The notes beneath the pieces were generated by a model. That model ran no database searches. It had not been told where the DNA came from and saw only the letters and a list, made by a program, of their open reading frames with translations. Shown here one piece after another: positions 27,777-35,172 of a stretch of 64,000 bases of DNA (the first letter of the stretch is position 1; every line of letters begins with the position of its first letter). Both the position numbers and the translations under genes were made by a program. This stretch comes from Candidatus Melainabacteria bacterium (GTDB lineage: Bacteria; Cyanobacteriota; Vampirovibrionia; 2-02-FULL-35-15): NCBI GenBank assembly GCA_016201905.1, contig JACQBQ010000018.1:62001-126000 (forward strand), written 5' to 3'.

Positions 27777-28871
27777 ATGACTTATCTTGTTTCAAATCCT
27801 AAATATAAAAGACGAAAATCAAAAAGACTTTTTGTTGGTTCTGTTCCAATTGGTGGTGATGCACCAGTAGTAATCCAGTCAATGACTACGACAGATACAA
27901 GGGATGCTGAATCTACATTAAGACAGATAAATGAACTTTATGATGCTGGTTGTGAAATAGTTCGAGTTGCAGTTCCTGATAAAGAAGCTGCAGCTAGGCT
28001 TGGTGAAATAAAAAATAAATCTCCTATTCCTGTAATTTCTGATATTCATTTTGACTGGCGTCTTGCCCTTGAAGCAATTAGACAGGGCGTTGATGCTCTT
28101 CGCTTAAATCCTGGAAATATTGGAGAACATAGTCGTGTAAGAGAAGTAGTAAGTGCTGCTAAAGAAAGAAAGATTCCTATAAGAATTGGAGTAAATGCTG
28201 GTTCGCTTGATGCAAAATGGGGTTCTACTTATGGTGCTGATAGAGTTCATGAAGCAATGGTGGCTAGTGCTCTTGAGCATGTAAAAATTTTAGAAGACCT
28301 GGACTTTGATTTGATAAAAATTTCCTTAAAAGCATCGGATGTTCCGGTAATGCTAGAAGCTTATCGTCTCATGGCAGAAAAAGTTGATTATCCCCTTCAC
28401 CTTGGTGTTACAGAAGCAGGAACTCCAAAAGGTGGTACGATTAAATCATCAGTAGGTATTGGAACGCTTTTAGCTGAAGGGCTTGGAGACACTATCAGAG
28501 TGTCTTTAACAGGGGATCCTGTCAATGAGATTGAAGTTGCAAAGGGTATTTTAAAATCTCTTGGCTTAAAACATGAAGGATTAAATTTGGTTAGTTGTCC
28601 AAGTTGTGGCCGTATGGAATTAAATGGTTTTGAAGAAATGGCTAAAACAATTGAAGAAAAATTAAAAAAATTAAAAAAACCAATTACTGTTGCTGTTATG
28701 GGCTGTGTAGTAAATGGTCCGGGGGAATCAAAAGCAGCAGATATTGGTATTGCTGGCGGTAATGGCAAAGGAGTAATTTATAAGAAAGGTGAAGTGTTTA
28801 AAGTATTACCTGAAGAAAAACTGCTGGATACTTTGCTAGAAGAAATAGATAAGATGGTTGTAGAGGCTTGA
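27777..28871 (+). CDS. ispG: 4-hydroxy-3-methylbut-2-en-1-yl diphosphate synthase (flavodoxin-type)
   Basis: IspG carries out the penultimate step of the MEP isoprenoid pathway using a 4Fe-4S cluster. The 364 residues show QSMTTTDTRDAESTLRQI at the start, DIHFDWRLALEA, LRLNPGNIG, VTEAGTPKGG, and the C-terminal cluster ligands in LVSCPSCGRMELN and MGCVVNGPGESKAADIGIAGG. The length is that of the two-domain bacterial form rather than the larger plant form. It is downstream of the TPR gene. Confidence 0.95.
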   Translation: MTYLVSNPKYKRRKSKRLFVGSVPIGGDAPVVIQSMTTTDTRDAESTLRQINELYDAGCEIVRVAVPDKEAAARLGEIKNKSPIPVISDIHFDWRLALEAIRQGVDALRLNPGNIGEHSRVREVVSAAKERKIPIRIGVNAGSLDAKWGSTYGADRVHEAMVASALEHVKILEDLDFDLIKISLKASDVPVMLEAYRLMAEKVDYPLHLGVTEAGTPKGGTIKSSVGIGTLLAEGLGDTIRVSLTGDPVNEIEVAKGILKSLGLKHEGLNLVSCPSCGRMELNGFEEMAKTIEEKLKKLKKPITVAVMGCVVNGPGESKAADIGIAGGNGKGVIYKKGEVFKVLPEEKLLDTLLEEIDKMVVEA

Positions 28872-28898
28872 TATATCAAGTCTTCAAGTTGTATTACA

Positions 28899-28927
28899 TT
28901 GAACAATTTAATTTTTTTAGGTATTAT
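28899..28927 (+). promoter_or_regulatory. Candidate sigma-70 promoter for rpmE
   Basis: TTGAAC (28899-28904), exactly 17 bases, then TATTAT (28922-28927). Transcription from here would give a leader of about 145 bases that holds a dispersed repeat and a strong hairpin before rpmE. Confidence 0.55.
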
Positions 28928-28980
28928 TAAATACTCTGAAACAAGTAAAGAAGTTTAAGATTGTTTGAGATAAGTAGACT

Positions 28981-29040
28981 GAGCGAAGGATGAGTCCACT
29001 GCGGTGAGCAATATCCTGAGCGTCGGGAAGGAAAAGGAAA
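28981..29040 (+). repeat. Dispersed repeat copy 1, upstream of rpmE
   Basis: This stretch shares CCTGAGCGTCGGGAAGGAAA and the GGTGAG block with a copy at 31447-31497 upstream of flhB (differences are single bases). Both end in GGAAAAGGAAAA, which looks like a ribosome-binding run. Confidence 0.55.
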
Positions 29041-29066
29041 AATCATGTTTGATCCATGATTTTTCC
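29036..29066 (+). promoter_or_regulatory. 12-bp hairpin in the rpmE leader
   Basis: GGAAAAATCATG (29036-29047) pairs perfectly with CATGATTTTTCC (29055-29066) across a seven-base loop. It ends eleven bases before the rpmE start codon and also buries a tiny frame ATG TTT GAT CCA TGA (29045-29059). It lacks a T tail, so an RNA regulatory or processing role is more likely than termination. Confidence 0.55.
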
Positions 29067-29077
29067 GGTATAAAAAA

Positions 29078-29281
29078 ATGAAAGAGAAAATACACCCACA
29101 ATATCACAGGCTAGTTGCTACATGTATCTGTGGCAATGAAATCGAAATTGGTTCTACAAGAGCAGAAATAAGAGTAGAAATTTGTAGCGCATGTCACCCT
29201 TTCTATACAGGTACGCAAAAAATCCTTGATTCAGAAGGTCGTGTTGATAGATTCCAAAAGCGTTACGGTACAAAGAAATAA
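29078..29281 (+). CDS. rpmE: Ribosomal protein L31, zinc-binding form
   Basis: The 67 residues carry the four zinc cysteines at 16, 18, 36 and 39 (CICGNEI...CSACHP), and the final FYTGTQKILDSEGRVDRFQKRY is typical of L31 type A. It docks at the central bridge of the ribosome. Zinc-bearing L31 is replaced by the zinc-free form during zinc starvation in many bacteria; no second copy is in this window. It is followed ten bases later by a glutaredoxin gene. Confidence 0.95.
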   Translation: MKEKIHPQYHRLVATCICGNEIEIGSTRAEIRVEICSACHPFYTGTQKILDSEGRVDRFQKRYGTKK

Positions 29282-29290
29282 ATTTTCCAT

Positions 29291-29566
29291 TTGAAACAAA
29301 AATCAAAAGTAGAAATATATACTTGGGATCATTGTCCTTATTGTCAAAAGACAATTCAACTTTTTGATAATAAAGGCATTAAGTATACCCGGTACAGAAT
29401 AGATGGGGATGAAGTAGCAAGAGAAAAGATGTCTATCAGGGCAGGTGGTAGAAAGACTGTTCCACAGGTATTTGTTGATGATAAGCATATTGGTGGTTGT
29501 GATGATACTCATGTGCTAGACAGTAAGGGTGAACTAGATAAGTTAATCTTTGAAAAGGCAACTTAA
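29291..29566 (+). CDS. grxC: Glutaredoxin, GrxC type
   Basis: The 91-residue protein has the dithiol active site CPYC at residues 14-17, then the cis-proline TVPQVFVD and GGCDD that bind glutathione. It reduces disulfides or glutathione mixed disulfides with GSH. The start is TTG 29291, close behind rpmE. The gshB at 10.4 kb gives the needed glutathione. It lies between rpmE and rsmA on one strand. Confidence 0.9.
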   Translation: MKQKSKVEIYTWDHCPYCQKTIQLFDNKGIKYTRYRIDGDEVAREKMSIRAGGRKTVPQVFVDDKHIGGCDDTHVLDSKGELDKLIFEKAT

Positions 29567-29583
29567 TTTTAAAAATTAGAAAA

Positions 29584-30411
29584 ATGAAAAAAAGCTTCGG
29601 ACAGCATTTATTGACTGATAAAAATTACTTAAAAAAAATTCTTAATGAAATGGATTTAAAACGAGATGATAGTGTCTTAGAAATTGGTTCTGGGACTGGT
29701 CTTTTAACTTGTCTTTTGGCTCAGAATTCAAAAAAAGTTTTTGCTGTTGAACCTGAAAAAGGTATTTTGAAAAAACTGAAAGAAAATCTTGCGGTAAACA
29801 ATGTAAAAAATGTTGAAATTGTTGAAGCTGATTTCTTAGATTTGGATTTAACTGAAATGTTAAATAGTTCGGGTATTGTTGTAGGTAATATTCCATACAA
29901 TATTACTTCAAAAATATTGATTAAATTGTTTGGTGAGATTGATAAGCCTGTACCTCATATAGGATTATTAAAGAGAGTATATTTAATGCTGCAATATGAA
30001 GTAGCTAAGCGAATTGTTTCAAGTCCCAATACAAAAGACTATAGTCCTTTAACATTATTAGTTCAGTATTTTTCCTGTCCTAAAATATTATTTAAAGTTC
30101 CAAGAGGTGTATTTTACCCTGTGCCAAGGGTTGACTCAGCTTTTGTGAGATTAGACATTAAAAAAAATCTTCAAACGATTAAAAATCCTTCATTGTTGAA
30201 AAATGTAATTAGAATTAGTTTCCAGCAAAGGAGAAAAAAAGTTATTAATGCTTTAAGCAAACTATGTGAGAATAAGGACCTTTTGGGAGAAATTTTTACT
30301 AAGCTGCACTTAGATCATAATTTAAGAGCAGAGAACCTTGAGTTTGAAAAGTTTTTAGCTATATCAGATATTTTAGACGTCAGTAATTACAGACATGCCT
30401 CGATTTTTTAA
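29584..30411 (+). CDS. rsmA: 16S rRNA dimethyladenosine methyltransferase (KsgA)
   Basis: RsmA dimethylates two adjacent adenines near the 3' end of 16S rRNA. The 275 residues start FGQHLLTDKNYLKKIL and show the SAM motif VLEIGSGTGLLT, the EPEKG acidic loop, and the catalytic VVGNIPYNIT (NIPY). The C-terminal helical domain (SFQQRRKKVINALSKL) is present. It overlaps the convergent gene at 30373 by 39 bases. It is the last gene of the rpmE-grxC-rsmA run. Confidence 0.95.
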   Translation: MKKSFGQHLLTDKNYLKKILNEMDLKRDDSVLEIGSGTGLLTCLLAQNSKKVFAVEPEKGILKKLKENLAVNNVKNVEIVEADFLDLDLTEMLNSSGIVVGNIPYNITSKILIKLFGEIDKPVPHIGLLKRVYLMLQYEVAKRIVSSPNTKDYSPLTLLVQYFSCPKILFKVPRGVFYPVPRVDSAFVRLDIKKNLQTIKNPSLLKNVIRISFQQRRKKVINALSKLCENKDLLGEIFTKLHLDHNLRAENLEFEKFLAISDILDVSNYRHASIF

Positions 30412-30663
30412 GCCAATAGCGTTGTATAATTCTAATTCTCTTATTTTCTTTTCTGCATTTATTATTGCTTGTGCTATGTTAAGTGCATCTTGTGCTTTTT
30501 CTTGAACAGTGCGTCTTGGATCGGACAATTTTTTCTTGGCTTCATCCATGTATTCATCTGTTGCTTCTTGAACAATAAATAAAACCTGTTTTAACTTTTC
30601 AGGATCTTTTAGAACCTTGCTTGCTTGATTGTCTTTTGCAAAATGTTTTAATAGTTTTGACAT
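30373..30663 (-). CDS. Hypothetical helical protein, 96 residues
   Basis: The whole chain is predicted helical and charged (for example EKLKQVLFIVQEATDEYMDEAKKKL and AQAIINAEKKIREL), with no signal or membrane segment. I do not recognise it. It starts seven bases after the next upstream gene (30670-31170) ends, so the two are one operon. Its 3' end overlaps rsmA. Position near flhB hints at a role linked to flagella, which is speculation. Confidence 0.6.
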   Translation of the reverse strand: MSKLLKHFAKDNQASKVLKDPEKLKQVLFIVQEATDEYMDEAKKKLSDPRRTVQEKAQDALNIAQAIINAEKKIRELELYNAIGLKNRGMSVITDV

Positions 30664-30669
30664 TGATTT

Positions 30670-31170
30670 TTATACGTTGCCTCCTATGAATGCTTCTATA
30701 ATTCTTGCTGCGACATCAACTGTATCTGGATCGAAATTTTTATTTCTAGAATATCTATTGCGAATATTTGTTGCTATTTGTGCAGCAGCACCAGTAATGC
30801 TTCCTTCTCTGTGAGCGCGGGTAGATGAAGTTGCAGCTTGGCTCAATATCTGTACTTGTTTTGGAGCAAGGTTGACTTGTTGGTTTGTTGAGGCTTCAAA
30901 ACCTGCTTCAAATATTAACCTTGCAGTGTCTCCTATTAAACTTCTAGCGGCATTTATAACTCTTATTATTATGTCTGCAGTAGTTGTGCGTGTAGGTGTA
31001 GGTGTAGGTGGTGCTTGTCTTGTTACCTGAGTTTCCGCATCTTTTTCTTCTGTAGTTTGTGGATGAGTCTCTGCTCTTTTAGTTTTTTCTTGTTGCTTAA
31101 TATTACGAACTTGCTGGGCCGCCAGAGCACGTGCAGCATTTGATAATGGATTGTTCGGATTTACTGGCAT
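30670..31170 (-). CDS. Hypothetical protein with proline/threonine linker, 166 residues
   Basis: An N-terminal basic/Gln-rich helix (about 8-45), a Thr/Pro-rich linker (RQAPPTPTPTRTTT, about 70-83), and a helical C-terminal part with many alanines (about 84-166). No membrane or signal segment is seen. I do not recognise a family. It is the first gene of the pair that faces away from flhB, across a 459-base gap. Confidence 0.6.
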   Translation of the reverse strand: MPVNPNNPLSNAARALAAQQVRNIKQQEKTKRAETHPQTTEEKDAETQVTRQAPPTPTPTRTTTADIIIRVINAARSLIGDTARLIFEAGFEASTNQQVNLAPKQVQILSQAATSSTRAHREGSITGAAAQIATNIRNRYSRNKNFDPDTVDVAARIIEAFIGGNV

Positions 31171-31446
31171 AAAAAAGTAGAGTACTTAAGGAACCTCTTT
31201 CTCCTTATAGCCGTACAGTTTAGTGGTTTAGACTAAGAATTGGTAAAGAAGTGTAATTGTAAAAATATTTTAGGTCTAACCCTTGATTTAAAGCAGAGTT
31301 CTAATGTTTTCTAACTTTAGATATATTTTTTAATTTATTGTGAATAATTAAGATGAGATTAAACATAGTTATGATTTAACCAAACGCTATCTTTTATTGG
31401 TTAGTTTATAGGATAAATGGACATAGATAAATTATAAAGCAAATAA

Positions 31447-31497
31447 GCGAAGAATATTCTGGTGAGGAATATTCTGAGCGTTAGGAAGGAAAAGGAA
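31447..31497 (+). repeat. Dispersed repeat copy 2, upstream of flhB
   Basis: GGTGAGGAATATTCTGAGCG and TTAGGAAGGAAAAGGAAAAG match the segment before rpmE (GGTGAGCAATATCCTGAGCG and TCGGGAAGGAAAAGGAAAA). The local GA-rich end is followed by a possible small gene in this copy. Confidence 0.55.
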
Positions 31498-31510
31498 AAG
31501 GAAAAGTCTT

Positions 31511-31624
31511 GTGAGAACTAAACTTTTTAATGAAGCGAGTCTTGATCCAATTTATTTAGGCAAGCCGAGTGCTTTGTGGAAAGCTGGTTCGAGGAGCAAC
31601 GTCACCGCAGAACCAGCGGAGTAA
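31511..31624 (+). CDS. Possible 37-residue leader peptide upstream of flhB
   Basis: GTG 31511 lies about eight bases after the purine run AAGGAAAAGGAAAAG and opens 37 codons that end at TAA 31622-31624, five bases before the flhB ATG. The peptide begins VRTKLFNEASLDPIYLGKPS and has no homologue I recognise. The sequence is more GC-rich than its surroundings. It could be a regulatory leader peptide, a small protein or chance; expression data are missing. Confidence 0.35.
   Translation: MRTKLFNEASLDPIYLGKPSALWKAGSRSNVTAEPAE
31583..31617 (+). promoter_or_regulatory. 8-bp hairpin next to the flhB ribosome-binding site
   Basis: GCTGGTTC (31583-31590) pairs perfectly with GAACCAGC (31610-31617) and the ribosome site GGAG (31618-31621) follows at once. 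It could expose or hide translation of flhB. The 3' arm lies within the possible leader frame. Confidence 0.4.
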
Positions 31625-31629
31625 AAAAC

Positions 31630-32709
31630 ATGGCTGATCAAGAAGCCGGTGATAAGCAGTTTGATGCTACACCGCATAAATTAAGAGAAGCTCAAAAAAA
31701 AGGACAGGTTTTTAAAAGCAAAGACCTTACTCAGCTTGTTACTTTTATTGTTGGTTTTTTTATGATTTATTACAATGTGGGTTTTATTTGGGAAAACTTT
31801 GCAAGATTATTTAACACTCTTTGGAGAGAGATTCCTCATAAATCGCTTTCAGCAATTGGTGGTGGATATATTTTTTATGAAAGTTGGCATTGTATAGTTG
31901 TTATTATTGTCCCGTTGTTACTGGCTCTTTTGGCAACAGCGCTTGTGGTGGAGTTTTTCCAAGTCGGACCAATTTTCACGACTGAAACTATGAAATTTGA
32001 TCTTGCTAAGCTTAATCCATTTGAAGGTTTTAAAAAGGTTATTTTCAATGTCAGATCATTGTTTGAATTAGTTAAGTCTGTTTTTAAAGTAAGTGTTTTA
32101 GGATACATTGCATTCTTAAGTTTAAAGAGATATATGCCTGAACTTTTGGGTCTTGTTGAAGTAAATAACAGGTTTGCTTCAATCGCAATACTAGGAAAAG
32201 TATTTTATGATTTTGCAGTTAAAAGTGTAATCTTTTTGTTGATCATATCAATCCTTGATTATCTCTTTCAAAGATGGAGATATATGAATGATCAAAAAAT
32301 GACATTTAAAGAATTAAAGGATGAATTTAAACAAACTGAAGGTGATCCTTTGGTTAAATCTATGAGACGTCAGAGACAGCAACAAATTGCCTATGGTCAA
32401 ATGATGGCGCAAGTTAAAGAAGCAGATTTTGTTGTGAAAAATCCAGATCATATTGCTATGGCATTAAAATATGATTCACAGATGAATCAAGCACCAAAAG
32501 TTTTAGCTAAAGGGTCGGAGTTGATTGCTGAGCAGATAATTGAGATTGCAAAAGAATACGGAATTCCTATTGTAGAAAATATACCATTGGCCAGGGCATT
32601 GTTTCGCCTTGTCAGGGTTAATCAGGAAATCCCAGCTGAGCTTTACAGAGCTGTAGCTGAGGTGCTTCTATTTGTCTATCAATTGCGTGGGAAGGAGCAG
32701 TTTCGTTAA
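31630..32709 (+). CDS. flhB: Flagellar type III export protein FlhB
   Basis: FlhB is the substrate-specificity switch of the flagellar export gate. I start at ATG 31630 because GGAG lies about eight bases upstream and MADQEAGDKQFDATPHKLREAQKKGQV is the standard N-terminus; a longer frame from 31576 adds 18 unlikely residues. Four membrane segments (about 35-210) precede the cytoplasmic domain. The autocleavage site reads NPDH rather than NPTH, with the flanking VKNPDHIAMALKYD otherwise standard. The C-terminal IPIVENIPLARALF is typical. It is followed by the FliA-like sigma gene. Confidence 0.92.
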   Translation: MADQEAGDKQFDATPHKLREAQKKGQVFKSKDLTQLVTFIVGFFMIYYNVGFIWENFARLFNTLWREIPHKSLSAIGGGYIFYESWHCIVVIIVPLLLALLATALVVEFFQVGPIFTTETMKFDLAKLNPFEGFKKVIFNVRSLFELVKSVFKVSVLGYIAFLSLKRYMPELLGLVEVNNRFASIAILGKVFYDFAVKSVIFLLIISILDYLFQRWRYMNDQKMTFKELKDEFKQTEGDPLVKSMRRQRQQQIAYGQMMAQVKEADFVVKNPDHIAMALKYDSQMNQAPKVLAKGSELIAEQIIEIAKEYGIPIVENIPLARALFRLVRVNQEIPAELYRAVAEVLLFVYQLRGKEQFR

Positions 32710-32877
32710 AATCAAGCTGACATTTAGAATTTCTTATCTTGAATTAGATAAAAAATTTAAATAGAGCAACTAATTAAGCAAATGAAGTATTATTTAAAAT
32801 TAGGCGTAAATAAAATGCCAGAGCAGGGTATTAATTTATAAAGAAGAGAGCAAGAGCTTTTTTCTAAATATAAAAGA

Positions 32878-33654
32878 ATGAAAGCAAGCGAAGAAAAATA
32901 TAAAAAAAATAAAAGAGTAGAGAAGGAAAGTCTGACTTTGGGAAAAGAAAAGCCTCCTGTATCTACTAAAGATCTTTTCATTGGTCCAGGCACAGGTACT
33001 AGTGAAGAAATTCTAAAGCAATACTTGCCAATAATAGAAATGGTCGTAAAAAAAGAATATAAAACAATACCATCTTATCTGGCTGAGTATAGTGAATTAA
33101 TTAATATTGGATTACTTTCAGTAAACAAGCTTCTTAAAGAAGCAGAAAAAAATAATAAGACTTATAATTCTAGCTACATTGCACAAGCAGTAAAGTGGGC
33201 AATTAAAGATGAACTGCGTTCTAAGTACAACTGGTATGGGGTTAAGCAGACACAAGCTAAAGAAAAAAGTTTTGAGAATGATACCGATGCTTATCCAAAG
33301 GAAATTGCTAGTGAGGGTGACTTGGGTAGCATGACCGAAGAAGAAGCTACTGAAAAAGTATTTGAAACAATTTTGTATCTGGATGATTTTACGAGAGAAA
33401 CGGTCTCTCAGGATCAGTTGACTACTGATGAGCTTGCAAAATTAGAACTTATGGAACTTAAAGCGGCTGTAAAAAGAGCTATTGACAAGCTGCCTCCAAA
33501 GCATAAGAAAGTAATTGAGCTGCGTTTCTATGAAGGTAAGCGAGGAAATGATATTGCATCCTGGCTTGGAGTGACACCATCAAGGGTTTCACATATGATT
33601 CAGGATGCTATAGAAAAAGTTCGACAGTCCTTGTTAAGTGAAGGCTTTAGCTAA
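32878..33654 (+). CDS. fliA: RNA polymerase sigma-28 (FliA-like) factor
   Basis: The 258 residues contain sigma region 2 (LINIGLLSVNKLLKEAEKN...YIAQAVKWAIKDELRSKYNW) and region 4 (KLPPKHKKVIELRFYEGKRGNDIASWLGVTPSRVSHMIQDAI). A long acidic linker sits where region 3 would be, so it is shorter than typical sigma-70. Placed 168 bases after flhB and just before an unknown protein, it is most likely the flagellar sigma-28 factor. The sequence is divergent, so another alternative sigma factor remains possible. Confidence 0.75.
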   Translation: MKASEEKYKKNKRVEKESLTLGKEKPPVSTKDLFIGPGTGTSEEILKQYLPIIEMVVKKEYKTIPSYLAEYSELINIGLLSVNKLLKEAEKNNKTYNSSYIAQAVKWAIKDELRSKYNWYGVKQTQAKEKSFENDTDAYPKEIASEGDLGSMTEEEATEKVFETILYLDDFTRETVSQDQLTTDELAKLELMELKAAVKRAIDKLPPKHKKVIELRFYEGKRGNDIASWLGVTPSRVSHMIQDAIEKVRQSLLSEGFS

Positions 33655-33670
33655 TTAACGAAAATCAAAA

Positions 33671-35158
33671 ATGACGGGATTTGGAAACAATTTATCGTTC
33701 AATATTTTGTCAGCCATAAAAAACATTGGCAAGCAGGCTAAAGAAGTGCTTAATAAGGAAATATTTAATAAAGCAAATCAGATTGAGCAAACTACCAAAA
33801 ACATCCAGCAAGCTCAAGCTAATCTAAATCAGAATCCTGTTAATCAGAGTATAAGCCTGGCTGAAAACCAGTCTACACTGTTGACTAATAATGCTGCAAG
33901 CCAGGCTGCTTTAAATACTTCAAATCAACCACAGACGAATTTAAACTCTGACATAAAAAATATTTCTAATATTCAAGTAAAACCAACACCATCACAAGCT
34001 GAATTTCAAGGACCTAAAGACTTGCCTGCTTATGCTGGCATTGCAAATATGTCATTGAAGTCATGGATTGCTGGGCACGATAGCAAAAATCTTGTTAATG
34101 TGGAGCCGAGAGGAAAAGAGTTAACTACTACCCTTGAAGGGATTAAAGGATTTCAAAGACAAAACCAGGAAGGGTTTGATGGTGATTCTGAAAAAGGTAG
34201 AAATGCTAAGGGCTTAAAATTGCCTAACAGAAATAAAAATCTTCTTATTCTGTCACATATATTTTCAGATATTGAGCAATCTGGCTCACAGGAAACTGAA
34301 TTGTTTGTCAATATCACTAATTTTAAAAAGTTGGGTTCATCCTTAAAAGAAAATGAAAGTAACTCTACAGAGGAGGAACTATATTCTGACATTAAGTTGG
34401 CCCCTCCGTTACCAAATGAACTTCAGAAGCTAGATAGCCTGGATCCAACGCAGATAAAATATTTGCACCAACTGCTAGCCTTACCTTCAGAATTTCCTGA
34501 ATGCCTTAGGTTGTTTGCAAAAGATAACATTGAAATTAATCCCAGGGATTTAAATTCTTTTCTTATGCAGAGGTTAGAACTTGCTCAAGGACAGATTTTT
34601 GGTGGAGACAAGTTTCTTAATAAAACAATTTCAGATTTTGTACCACTTTTAAAACATATAGATTTTCCTGTATTGCTTCCATTAATTTTACTTTATTATC
34701 CTTTGCCATTACCTAATATAAAAGAATTTGATTTTTTACATGAGTGGAGAAAAAAGAAAAAAGAAGCTAATAAAGATCTCGATATAATTGCGTCCTGCGA
34801 AATATACTACTTATCAAAAATACGAGGTAGATTCCTGCTTAAGTTTTTGCTAAATGAAAAGCAGGAACTCTCTTTCGATGTTCAGACTTCTGCTGAGAAT
34901 AATGGTATAGTTCAGGATTTGGAGGTGGCAGTTGCTGAAAGCATGTATTTGCTTGAAAAGCCTCCGCTGCTGACAGATTTAAATGTAATGTTAACTGAAG
35001 AAATTTATAAAGCTACAGACTTAGATGAAGAGTTGTCTATTGTGTCTACTGGTCCTTTAAGATTAGAAATTGTGCTGGCAGTATACGCTGTATTGATTGC
35101 TTTAAATAAGCTAAATGATGAACCAGATCCATCTGGTTTAATTGAAATGAATGATTAG
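33671..35158 (+). CDS. Unknown flagellar-island protein, possibly FliK-like
   Basis: The 495-residue protein has a low-complexity N-terminal half rich in Asn, Gln, Ser and Ala (about 20-130), a middle part with LDPTQIKYLHQLLALPSEFPE, and a C-terminal beta-rich part with KIRGRFLLKFLLNEKQELSFDVQTSAENNGIVQDLEVAVAESMYLLEK. The disordered first half and a C-terminal domain of this strand order resemble hook-length control proteins (FliK), which also sit near flhB and work with FlhB. This is an inference from layout. It starts 17 bases after the sigma gene, so the two are one transcript. Confidence 0.5.
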   Translation: MTGFGNNLSFNILSAIKNIGKQAKEVLNKEIFNKANQIEQTTKNIQQAQANLNQNPVNQSISLAENQSTLLTNNAASQAALNTSNQPQTNLNSDIKNISNIQVKPTPSQAEFQGPKDLPAYAGIANMSLKSWIAGHDSKNLVNVEPRGKELTTTLEGIKGFQRQNQEGFDGDSEKGRNAKGLKLPNRNKNLLILSHIFSDIEQSGSQETELFVNITNFKKLGSSLKENESNSTEEELYSDIKLAPPLPNELQKLDSLDPTQIKYLHQLLALPSEFPECLRLFAKDNIEINPRDLNSFLMQRLELAQGQIFGGDKFLNKTISDFVPLLKHIDFPVLLPLILLYYPLPLPNIKEFDFLHEWRKKKKEANKDLDIIASCEIYYLSKIRGRFLLKFLLNEKQELSFDVQTSAENNGIVQDLEVAVAESMYLLEKPPLLTDLNVMLTEEIYKATDLDEELSIVSTGPLRLEIVLAVYAVLIALNKLNDEPDPSGLIEMND

Positions 35159-35172
35159 AGACTGTAAAACTT

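Larger units (their letters stand above)
31171..31629 (+). other. 459-base leader region before flhB
   Basis: This gap separates the hypothetical pair (minus) from flhB (plus). It holds an AT-rich stretch, an imperfect dyad (TAACCAA 31377-31383 and TTGGTTA 31397-31403), the second copy of a dispersed repeat (about 31447-31497), a small open frame with a ribosome site (31511-31624) and an 8-bp hairpin next to the flhB ribosome site. It is thus likely to be a regulated leader. Confidence 0.5.

Noticed and set aside
28397..28768. 123-residue frame antisense to ispG
   Set aside because: It lies wholly within a well-conserved gene and looks like a shadow frame.
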